This document shows, one piece after another, positions 1 to 7,358 of a stretch of DNA of 10,355 bases. Both the position numbers and the translations under genes were made by a program. Positions within the stretch are counted from its first letter, which is position 1. Each line of letters opens with the position of its first letter. Below the pieces are notes generated by a model. It worked only from the letters and a program-made list of their open reading frames with translations, had not been told where the DNA came from and made no database searches. Origin of the DNA: Bacteroidales bacterium (GTDB lineage: Bacteria > Bacteroidota > Bacteroidia > Bacteroidales > UBA932); NCBI GenBank assembly GCA_021443605.1, contig JABUTQ010000303.1, positions 1 to 10,355 of the forward strand, written 5' to 3'.

Positions 1-3000
1 ACAGAATATTTCTTGCAATAAAATTCCGCATCGAGGCGGCTCTTGTCGTCCGTCAGGTAGATGTATGGTCTGGTGGGGCCTTTGTTCTCCTTGAGCACTT
101 TTGCAAGCTCCTTGTTGAATTTTGCATTGAGTTTTTCCACCGGAAGATCTATCTTGAGCTTCTTAATCATATTCTCCTTGATGTTGCTCAACAAGGTTAT
201 CCCCTTGATTTTGAGGTCATATTTGGGGGGATTGCCATCCTTGCCCCTGAAGCGCATTGCGGTGGAGAGCTTGATGAGCAGGCAGGATCTTATGGTGGTA
301 TATTTCATGAATTTCTCGAAATCGCTGCCGAACAATGCGAATTGATATGAGCTGGAAAAATCCTCCACCGTGAATCTGCAGTATTGTGTATTAGAAGCTG
401 AAATCCTTGTTTCACAAGATGTTACGATGCCGGCAACAAACATATCCTTGTTCAGTATGCTTGAAGATTCTTTTTTCTTCCCTTCGAACACCAGTTTTGC
501 CTCTGTGGGAAGCTCCTTTGAAATCTCGTTTACCCTCGCGATTGTGGTGTCTGCAAATTCCTTTATCTCAAACTTGAACGTATCCAACGGATGGGATGAG
601 AGATACATTCCCACTACATCCTTCTCGTGTTTTAGCATTTCGATACGGTCATATTCTATCGGGGCGGGAAACTCGGGACGGACAGGCTTGAGCTCAGCGC
701 TGTCGCCGAAAAGGCTCATTGCCGTACTCATCCGGTCGTTGTGGAACTTGCCGGAATATCTCAGAAGAATCTCAATGAATGTTTCTCCTTTGTCGTTAGT
801 CAAGAAATACTGGGCGCGGCTTGCGGTAGAGATGCTGTCGAAAGCACCGGCATAGGTGAGGCACTCCATCACCTTGCGGTTGAGTACAGTTATAGGTACA
901 CGTTCGATAAAGTCGTATATATCAGTGAATTGCCCGCCGGTGTCCCTTATGTCGGTGATTGCATTTATGACATTTGCACCAACCCCCTTGATGCCTGCCA
1001 TACCGAAGCGGATGTTCCCGTCCTTGTTTACGGAGAAAGTAGCGTAGCTTTCGTTGATGTCGGGGCCGAGCACCGGTATGCCGCTATTGCGGCAATCTTC
1101 CATCAGCTTGATAATCTCTTCCATTTTGTCCAGGCTGCGGTTCATGTTGGCCGCCATAAACTCCGAACGGTAGTGTGCCTTGAGGAATGCAGTCTGGTAA
1201 CCTACCCAGGCATAGCAGGTTGCGTGAGATTTGTTGAAGGCGTAGGAAGCGAATTTCTCCCAGTCTCCCCAGATTTTCTCAAGTATCTTTTCGTCGTGCC
1301 CATTTTCCATTCCCCTCTCTATAAACAGTGGCTTGAGTTTGTCCAGCACCTTTTTCTGCTTCTTACCCATAGCCTTGCGGAGGGTATCGCTCTCGCCCCT
1401 TGTAAAGTTGGAAAGGAGGCGGGAGAGAAGCATCACCTGCTCTTGATACACCGTAATACCATAAGTATCACTGAGATATGTCTCCATTACCGGAATATCG
1501 TACGATATGGGCTTGATGCCGTGCTTGCGGTCGATGAAGTCCGGAATGTAATCCATCGGCCCTGGACGATAGAGGGCGTTCATCGCAATGATATCCTCAA
1601 ACTTGCTCGGCTTCAGCTCGCGGAGATATTTGCGCATACCGTCCGATTCAAACTGGAACACCGCGGTGGTGTCACCATCGCTGAACAGCTTGTAAGTGGC
1701 GGCATCATTCAGCGGAATTGCCTCAACGTCAATGTCAATCCCAAACCGCTGCTTGATAAGCCGGACGCACTCTTTCTGGATGGAGAGCGTTTTGAGGCCG
1801 AGGAAGTCCATCTTCAACATACCCACCGCCTCGATATAGTTGCCGCTGTACTGGCTCACAAGCATCTCTTCGTTGCTCTCCCTGTCCTTTACCATGCAGA
1901 TGGGGATGTAATCGGTGAGGTCTCCGCGCCCGATGATGGTTGCACAGGCGTGAACCCCTGTCTGACGGATGCTCCCTTCGAGTTTTTCGGCAAAATCAAG
2001 GGTGTTTTTTATGTTGCTGTCGCCATTCTCGTACTCTTCTATGTATTCGTCAAGGTACTTGTGGCAGTTGGCAAGGGTTGGCTTAACCACCTTCGTCTCC
2101 TTTTTCCCGTCCTCGCCCTTGACTTCTATCTCAATATCCCTCGTGGGGACGATATTGGCAAGGTGAGAAGACAATTGAAGGGGAAGATTGTGGATTCTGG
2201 CGATATCCTTTATGGCGCTCTTTGCAGCCATAGTGCCGAACGTCACCACGTGGGAGATGTGGTCCTTGCCATATTTCTCTTCTACATAATGATATACCCC
2301 ACCGCGGCCGTCGTCATCGAAATCGATGTCGATATCGGGCATCGAGATACGGTCCGGATTGAGGAATCGCTCAAACAGGAGGTCGTATTTCAGAGGGTCT
2401 ATGTTGGTGATATGCAGACAGTAAGCCACAACGCTTCCGGCGGCGCTACCTCGTCCGGGCCCTACCCAGGTTCCTTGGTTTCTCGCAGCTCGGATAAAGT
2501 CCTGCACAATGAGGAAGTAATCGGGGAATCCCATCGTGCTGATGGTCTTCAGCTCGAAATCTATGCGTGTCGCCTGCTCTTCCGAAAGGTTATTGCCATA
2601 TCGTTCGGCAGCCCCCTTGTAACACAACTCACACAGATATGCGACCGACCAGGTAAATTCCTCTCCGCGGCTGTTTCCCTTTTCATCGTTCTTTCCGGCA
2701 TCAATCACCTCTTTGTATTTTTCCAAGTGAATGGAGATGTCTTTCGTAAACTCCTCGGGGAGAGGAAATTTCGGAAGGATATGGGCCGAATCGATGCTGT
2801 ATCGTTCCACCTTTTCGGCAACCTCCAGGGTGTTGGATATCACCTCCGGATGGTCCGAAAAGATTTCCTCCATCTCGTCCTGTGTTTTGAGATACTCCTG
2901 CTGGGTGTATCTCAGACGCTTGGGCTCGTCATACAACTCGTTTGTAATCAAGCAGATAAGCCGGTCGTGAGCCGGGCCGTCCTCCTTGCTCACAAAGTGG

Positions 3001-3650
3001 ACGTCGTTGGTGGCGATTACCTTGATGTCATATTTCTTCGCGAGCTCGAATATTTTCTCGTTGACAACTTCCTGCGCCGGATACACCTCGGTGTTCGCCC
3101 CAGGGACATCGGTTTTGTGGCGCATCACCTCAAGGTAGTAATCGTCTCCGAAGAGATTCTTGTACCACTTAATCTGCTCTTCAGCACCGGCAATGTCACC
3201 GTTCCCAATTGCCCTGGCAATCTCTCCGGCAAGGCAGGAGCTTGAACAAATCAAATCTTCGTGATATTTCTCCAGCAGCTCGTGGTCTATCCTTGGCTTG
3301 TAATAAAATCCTTCTATAAATGCCAAAGAGCTGAGTTTTACAAGATTACGATACCCATTCAGGTTTTTTGCAAGGAGAATCAGGTGGTAAGAACTCTGGT
3401 CTTCGCGCCCCCTTTTCTCGAAGCGGGTGCCCCTCGAGATATAAAACTCCGAACCGATGATCGGCTTTACGTTCGGGTGGGCATCGGCAAACTTGAAAAA
3501 CTCCTTTACACCATACATATTGCCATGGTCGGTGATGGCAAGCGCAGTCTGCCCGTCGGAGTCTGCTTTATTGAAAAGGGCTTCGATAGAGGACGCTCCA
3601 TCGAGGATGGAGTACTGCGTGTGGACGTGCAGGTGTACGAATCGAGACAT
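1..3650 (-). CDS. dnaE: DNA polymerase III alpha subunit, C-terminus cut by window edge
   Basis: This is the catalytic subunit of the replicative DNA polymerase (family C). The frame is open from the ATG at 3650-3648 to the window edge, giving 1216 residues; the family in this phylum is a little longer, so only a short C-terminal piece should be missing. The N-terminal PHP domain (about 1-280) starts with HLHVHT and keeps a full set of metal ligands: H8, H10, D17, H42, E68, H89, C139, D216 and H218. The polymerase core has VGPGRGS at 396-402, the PDIDIDFD motif at 438-445 (catalytic D441 and D443) and KMDFLGL with the third catalytic Asp, D615. A helix-hairpin-helix segment lies near 884-905 (GMAGIKGVG), a clamp-binding-like AMSLF at 977-981, and an OB fold near 1070-1150. 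The gene lies 19 nt after gpmI on the same strand with no recognisable promoter between them, so it is probably cotranscribed. The start is fixed by the MSRFVHLHVH opening; the Shine-Dalgarno sequence is weak. Confidence 0.98.
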   Translation of the reverse strand, partial: MSRFVHLHVHTQYSILDGASSIEALFNKADSDGQTALAITDHGNMYGVKEFFKFADAHPNVKPIIGSEFYISRGTRFEKRGREDQSSYHLILLAKNLNGYRNLVKLSSLAFIEGFYYKPRIDHELLEKYHEDLICSSSCLAGEIARAIGNGDIAGAEEQIKWYKNLFGDDYYLEVMRHKTDVPGANTEVYPAQEVVNEKIFELAKKYDIKVIATNDVHFVSKEDGPAHDRLICLITNELYDEPKRLRYTQQEYLKTQDEMEEIFSDHPEVISNTLEVAEKVERYSIDSAHILPKFPLPEEFTKDISIHLEKYKEVIDAGKNDEKGNSRGEEFTWSVAYLCELCYKGAAERYGNNLSEEQATRIDFELKTISTMGFPDYFLIVQDFIRAARNQGTWVGPGRGSAAGSVVAYCLHITNIDPLKYDLLFERFLNPDRISMPDIDIDFDDDGRGGVYHYVEEKYGKDHISHVVTFGTMAAKSAIKDIARIHNLPLQLSSHLANIVPTRDIEIEVKGEDGKKETKVVKPTLANCHKYLDEYIEEYENGDSNIKNTLDFAEKLEGSIRQTGVHACATIIGRGDLTDYIPICMVKDRESNEEMLVSQYSGNYIEAVGMLKMDFLGLKTLSIQKECVRLIKQRFGIDIDVEAIPLNDAATYKLFSDGDTTAVFQFESDGMRKYLRELKPSKFEDIIAMNALYRPGPMDYIPDFIDRKHGIKPISYDIPVMETYLSDTYGITVYQEQVMLLSRLLSNFTRGESDTLRKAMGKKQKKVLDKLKPLFIERGMENGHDEKILEKIWGDWEKFASYAFNKSHATCYAWVGYQTAFLKAHYRSEFMAANMNRSLDKMEEIIKLMEDCRNSGIPVLGPDINESYATFSVNKDGNIRFGMAGIKGVGANVINAITDIRDTGGQFTDIYDFIERVPITVLNRKVMECLTYAGAFDSISTASRAQYFLTNDKGETFIEILLRYSGKFHNDRMSTAMSLFGDSAELKPVRPEFPAPIEYDRIEMLKHEKDVVGMYLSSHPLDTFKFEIKEFADTTIARVNEISKELPTEAKLVFEGKKKESSSILNKDMFVAGIVTSCETRISASNTQYCRFTVEDFSSSYQFALFGSDFEKFMKYTTIRSCLLIKLSTAMRFRGKDGNPPKYDLKIKGITLLSNIKENMIKKLKIDLPVEKLNAKFNKELAKVLKENKGPTRPYIYLTDDKSRLDAEFYCKKYS

Positions 3651-3669
3651 CTCTGATAGGGATATTTCG

Positions 3670-5187
3670 TTAGATTAATGCCTCTCCGGTCATCTCTGCC
3701 GGCTGAGGTATTCCCATAAGTTTCAACATTGTGGGAGCGATGTCGGCAAGCCTGCCGTCCTTTACGCTCTTGACGTCGTCATCTACTACTATAAACTGCA
3801 CTTTGTTGAGTGAGTGGGCGGTGTTGGGGGTGCCGTTGGGGTTCACTGCATTGTCTGCATTGCCGTGATCGGCTGTCACGAGCACCGTGTATCCGTTTGC
3901 CCTTGCGGTCTCTACAACTTCTCCGGCGAGGCGGTCTATAGTCTTGACAGCCTTGACGATAGCATCATAAACGCCAGTGTGCCCCACCATATCGCCATTG
4001 GCAAAATTGAGGATAATCATATCGTGCTTCTGTGTGGCGATGTCCTTTACGAGGGCCTCTTTCACCTCTATTGCGCTCATTTCGGGCTTGAGGTCGTATG
4101 TGGCAACCTTGGGAGATGCTATCAGGATACGGTCTTCGCCCGGGAACTCTGCCTCGCGGCCGCCGTTGAAGAAGAATGTGACGTGGGCATATTTTTCGGT
4201 CTCTGCGATGCGGAGCTGTTTCTTCCCTGCATCTGAAACCACCTCACCTATAGTCTTTTGTACGTTTTCTTTATCAAACAGGATATGGAGTCCCGTGAAC
4301 TTGTCGTCGTAAGGGGTGAGACAGCAGTAATAGAGCGGGAGGGTGTGCATGCCTGCCTCCGGCATATCCTGCTGAGTGAGGACGGATGTCATTTCACGGG
4401 CGCGGTCGTTGCGGAAATTGTAGAATATTACTGCATCGTTTGCCTTGATTGTGCCGACGGGGTTTCCGCTTTCGTCAACGATGCAGATTGGTTTGATGAA
4501 TTCGTCTGTGACCTCTGCATCGTATGAGGCCTGGATGGCAGCCACTGCATCGGTGGCCTTTGTGCCGATTCCGTTCACGATAAGGTCGTAGCCCTCTTTC
4601 ACCCTGTCCCAGCGTTTGTCGCGGTCCATTGCGTAATATCTTCCCACAACAGAAGCAATCTTGCCGGCAGAGCCGTTCATCTTCTGCTGAAGCTCCTCCA
4701 CAAACCCTTTTCCGCTGCGGGGGTCGGTGTCACGTCCGTCCATAAAGCAGTGGACGAATACGTTTTCAAGCCCTTCCTGTTTTGCAACGTTCAGAAACTC
4801 ATAGAGATGATTCAAAGAGCTGTGGACGCCGCCGTGGCTGCAGAGCCCCATGAAATGGAGATTGCATCCACTCTCTTTCACATATTTGTAAACAGCAGCT
4901 ATCTCTTTATTTTCCAGAAGAGTATGGCTCTTGCAAGCGCGGTTTATCTTCACAAGGTCCTGATATACTATGCGGCCGCCGCCGATGTTGAGGTGCCCCA
5001 CTTCAGAGTTTCCCATCTGTCCGTCGGGAAGGCCCACGTCCTCTCCGCAGGCGTTGAGGAACGAGTAGGGATATTTGGCACGGAGTGCATCAAGATTGGG
5101 TGTGCCTGCAGAATAAATTGCATTTGACTGGTCGTGAGGCCCTTCGCCCCATCCGTCAAGAATCATTAAAAGAACTTTTTTATCCAT
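3670..5187 (-). CDS. gpmI: 2,3-bisphosphoglycerate-independent phosphoglycerate mutase
   Basis: It interconverts 3-phosphoglycerate and 2-phosphoglycerate in glycolysis and gluconeogenesis, using a phosphoserine intermediate and two metal ions (usually Mn). It is a cytosolic member of the alkaline phosphatase superfamily. The product is 505 residues, a normal family length, and all key residues are visible: D11 in LDGWG, catalytic S61 in GNSEVGH, H122, D153 in GRDTDP, R183 and R189 in GRYYAMDRD, R259 and R262 in FRNDRARE, K332, D399 and H403 in NGDMVGHTG, D440-H441 in TADHGN, and H458. The frame extends to an ATG at 5226, but that codon lies inside the likely -7 promoter element. The ATG at 5187 gives the typical MDKKVLLMILDGWG opening and is therefore chosen. 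The leader has no Shine-Dalgarno sequence and is A/T-rich, as is usual in Bacteroidota. It is the first gene of a probable gpmI-dnaE transcript. Confidence 0.98.
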   Translation of the reverse strand: MDKKVLLMILDGWGEGPHDQSNAIYSAGTPNLDALRAKYPYSFLNACGEDVGLPDGQMGNSEVGHLNIGGGRIVYQDLVKINRACKSHTLLENKEIAAVYKYVKESGCNLHFMGLCSHGGVHSSLNHLYEFLNVAKQEGLENVFVHCFMDGRDTDPRSGKGFVEELQQKMNGSAGKIASVVGRYYAMDRDKRWDRVKEGYDLIVNGIGTKATDAVAAIQASYDAEVTDEFIKPICIVDESGNPVGTIKANDAVIFYNFRNDRAREMTSVLTQQDMPEAGMHTLPLYYCCLTPYDDKFTGLHILFDKENVQKTIGEVVSDAGKKQLRIAETEKYAHVTFFFNGGREAEFPGEDRILIASPKVATYDLKPEMSAIEVKEALVKDIATQKHDMIILNFANGDMVGHTGVYDAIVKAVKTIDRLAGEVVETARANGYTVLVTADHGNADNAVNPNGTPNTAHSLNKVQFIVVDDDVKSVKDGRLADIAPTMLKLMGIPQPAEMTGEALI

Positions 5188-5204
5188 ATTTTTTACTAAT
5201 TTTG
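5176..5204 (+). promoter_or_regulatory. rnr: Candidate rnr promoter inside the gpmI leader
   Basis: TAATTTTG at 5197-5204 matches the Bacteroidota -7 consensus TAnnTTTG. A T-run at 5176-5181 gives a -33-like TTTT, 17 nt upstream, which is short of the best spacing. It would place the rnr start site near 5211 with a leader of about 70 nt. A second, weaker option is TAGTTTTC at 5230-5237 with ATTG at 5208-5211 (18-nt spacing). The first option overlaps the gpmI start codon region and leader, so the two divergent genes would share control DNA. Confidence 0.45.
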
Positions 5205-5223
5205 CCAATTGTATAATAGTGTG

Positions 5224-5255
5224 CAAATATAGTTTTCATACCATTTATTAGGAAA
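5224..5255 (-). promoter_or_regulatory. gpmI: Candidate gpmI promoter (Bacteroidota type)
   Basis: Read on the minus strand, TATATTTG (5231 to 5224) fits the Bacteroidota -7 consensus TAnnTTTG exactly. At the proper distance upstream (20 nt) lies TTTC (5255 to 5252), inside a run of T, which is an imperfect -33 TTTG. A start site a few bases below 5224 would leave a leader of roughly 30 nt before the gpmI ATG at 5187. No transcript data support this; it is a motif match only. Confidence 0.6.
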
Positions 5256-5278
5256 AAAATTTATCAACAAATCATATT

Positions 5279-7357
5279 ATGTTTCGTAGCAATAAAAAGA
5301 AAGAGGGGAAGAAGAACGATAAAAAGGGCTTGAAGGGCAAAACCAGGAAAGACGATAAGAGAAAAGTTTCTGTAAAGGAGTCTAAAGGCGTGAGATTCAG
5401 TACGAAAGGGAGGCGCAGCAGAAGCATTGCCGAGTATGAGGGGACAGTCTCAATTGCCCGTGACGGCTTTGGTTTCGTGACGGTAGAGGGTCTTGAAAGC
5501 GATATTTTCGTCACCCAGCAGCATCTGCGTGGGGCCCTCAACGGTGATTTCGTGAAAGTTGCGGTCCGCAAGCAGCGGGAGGGGAGCAGACGCACCGAGG
5601 GTGAGATAGTGAAGATAATCGAGCGGAGCCGCAAACCACACATCGGAATTTTGATGGTGAAGGGGAAAAACGTCTGGGCAATAGTGGAGAGCCGCACTAT
5701 GCCTTATGACATTAAAATCCCCGTAAACAGTCTTGACGAACTCCCCACGATAGGTGGCATAAAGGCCGCATCGGGGGTAAAGGTGGCGGTGGTGGTCACA
5801 GAGTGGCCCCGCGGCAGTGTGGAGCCGTTCGGAAAAATAGTTGACGTGCTTGGCGAGCCGGGTGAGAACAATGCCGAGATGCATGCCATCCTTGCAGAAT
5901 ATATGTTGCCGTATCGTTTTGAACCTGAAGTGGTTGCGGCTGCAGAAAAAATTTCCGAGACCATTACCGAAGAGGAGATTGCCGCAAGGCGCGATTTCAG
6001 GAACGTCACCACTTTTACCATAGACCCCACCGATGCAAAAGATTTCGACGATGCCCTTTCATTCAGAAAGCTCGACAACGGCCATTACGAAGTGGGAGTT
6101 CATATCGCTGACGTATCGTATTATGTAAAGCCGGGCGATATCGTTGACAAAGAGGCATATAACAGAGCCACATCTGTCTATCTCGTGGATCGCACCGTGC
6201 CGATGCTTCCCGAAAATCTCTCCAACAAACTTTGCTCGCTGAGGCCGGGAGAAGACAAACTCTGCTTCTCGACCGTCTTCGAGATGGATGATTCGGCAAA
6301 GGTTCACGATATATGGTTTGGCCGCACAATCATCAATTCAGATTGCCGTTTCGACTACGAAGAGGCGCAGCAGGTGATAGAGACCGGCGAAGGGCGTCTG
6401 AACGAAGAGATAGGCATCTTGCACAAGATTGCCACGATATTGAGGACCAAGAGGTTTGACAGCGGAGCGGTGAATTTCGAGCGTCCGGAAATGAAAGTGC
6501 TTGTGGATGAGACGGGGAAGCCGGTTGAGGTGTTCCAGAAGATAAGCCGCGAGAGCAACTTCCTGATAGAGGAGTTTATGCTCCTTGCAAACCGGAGCGT
6601 AGCGGAATTTGTGACCAGGAAATGCGGAATGCGCAAACCGACATTCGTCTATCGTATCCACGAGCTTCCGAATCAGGAAAAGCTCGGTGCGCTTAGGTCG
6701 TTTGCCCACAACTTCGGCCACAAGCTCGGAGCAACCGAGACTTCGCGCCAGACTTCCAAGAGCCTCAACAAGCTGCTGACCAGTGTGAAAGGGACGGCGG
6801 AAGAGTCTGCAATAGAGATGCTTGCGCTCCGTTCGATGGCTCGTGCAAGATATTCTACGGAAAATGTCGGCCACTACGGCCTCGCCTTCAGATATTACAC
6901 CCATTTCACAAGCCCCATCCGTCGCTATCCCGACCTTATGGTGCACCGTCTGCTGGCGCTCTATCTCGACGGGGCCAAGAGCCAGAACAGGGAAGAATAC
7001 GAGGAGAAATGCAAGTATTCTTCTGAAAGAGAGCAGGTTGCAACTGATGCCGAAAGGTCGAGCATCAAATACAAGCTTGTAGAATTTATGCAGGACAAAG
7101 TGGGGCAGGTGTTCGAAGGGACCGTTTCCGGCCTCACCGATTGGGGAATGTATGTTGAGATTGACCCCACGAAGATAGAGGGGATGGTGCCCCTTCGCGA
7201 GATTCGCACCGATTTCTTCTCTTTCGATGCCGATACATATAAGATTGTCGGCAAGGCCACTGGGCGCAGCTATACCCTCGGCAGCAAGGTGAAGGTGCGT
7301 GTGGTAAGGGCAAGTCTCGAACAGAAACTTCTCGATTACGAGTTGGTGGAGGAGTGA
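5279..7357 (+). CDS. rnr: Ribonuclease R (RNase II/RNB family 3'-5' exoribonuclease)
   Basis: It is a processive 3'-5' exoribonuclease that degrades structured RNA, including rRNA and mRNA fragments, in the cytosol. At 692 residues it is shorter than E. coli RNase R. Domains in order: a basic tail (1-48, 22 Lys/Arg); a cold-shock-type OB fold starting near 53 (EGTVSIARDGFGFVTVEG, with the GFGFV RNA-binding core); a second OB region to about 210; the RNB catalytic domain with IDPTDAKDFDDA at 248-259 (metal-binding D249, D255, D257 and D258) and TSPIRRYPD at 544-552; and a C-terminal S1 domain from G609. The usual N-terminal helix-turn-helix domain is absent, and there is no Lys-rich C-terminal tail. 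An in-frame TAG at 5249-5251 rules out a longer N-terminus. The ATG lacks a Shine-Dalgarno sequence. It is the first gene of the rnr-rsgA-dinF unit. The closest alternative, RNase II, is less likely because of the basic tail and the VacB/RNase R-like layout. Confidence 0.95.
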   Translation: MFRSNKKKEGKKNDKKGLKGKTRKDDKRKVSVKESKGVRFSTKGRRSRSIAEYEGTVSIARDGFGFVTVEGLESDIFVTQQHLRGALNGDFVKVAVRKQREGSRRTEGEIVKIIERSRKPHIGILMVKGKNVWAIVESRTMPYDIKIPVNSLDELPTIGGIKAASGVKVAVVVTEWPRGSVEPFGKIVDVLGEPGENNAEMHAILAEYMLPYRFEPEVVAAAEKISETITEEEIAARRDFRNVTTFTIDPTDAKDFDDALSFRKLDNGHYEVGVHIADVSYYVKPGDIVDKEAYNRATSVYLVDRTVPMLPENLSNKLCSLRPGEDKLCFSTVFEMDDSAKVHDIWFGRTIINSDCRFDYEEAQQVIETGEGRLNEEIGILHKIATILRTKRFDSGAVNFERPEMKVLVDETGKPVEVFQKISRESNFLIEEFMLLANRSVAEFVTRKCGMRKPTFVYRIHELPNQEKLGALRSFAHNFGHKLGATETSRQTSKSLNKLLTSVKGTAEESAIEMLALRSMARARYSTENVGHYGLAFRYYTHFTSPIRRYPDLMVHRLLALYLDGAKSQNREEYEEKCKYSSEREQVATDAERSSIKYKLVEFMQDKVGQVFEGTVSGLTDWGMYVEIDPTKIEGMVPLREIRTDFFSFDADTYKIVGKATGRSYTLGSKVKVRVVRASLEQKLLDYELVEE
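7348..7354 (+). promoter_or_regulatory. rsgA: Shine-Dalgarno site for rsgA within the end of rnr
   Basis: GGAGGAG lies in the last codons of rnr, with its GGAGG core 6 nt before the rsgA ATG at 7359. It is the strongest ribosome binding site in the window; the transcription-unit leaders upstream of gpmI, rnr and the prenyl synthase have none. It fits translation of rsgA by reinitiation or coupling after rnr termination. Confidence 0.75.
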
Positions 7358-7358
7358 T

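Noticed and set aside
61..855. Two plus-strand frames (61-345 and 370-855) over the dnaE 3' part
   Set aside because: The minus-strand reading through this stretch is continuous DnaE, including the clamp motif and OB fold. The plus-strand products are low-complexity Ser/Leu/Phe-rich and resemble nothing known.
741..3245. 834-codon open frame on the plus strand opposite dnaE
   Set aside because: It is in exact codon register with dnaE, and the translation has no recognisable domain. The opposite strand encodes an unmistakable DnaE with all its motifs. The open frame results from absence of TTA, CTA and TCA codons in dnaE.
5212..5217. TATAAT, an E. coli-type -10 box, in the gpmI-rnr gap
   Set aside because: Bacteroidota use a different primary sigma consensus, no matching -35 lies at proper spacing, and A/T-rich DNA gives such hits by chance.
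5188..5226. Upstream ATG at 5226 as gpmI start, adding 13 residues
   Set aside because: That codon overlaps the predicted -7 element, and the extra residues (MHTIIQLAKLVKN) are not typical of the family. The ATG at 5187 gives the standard opening.
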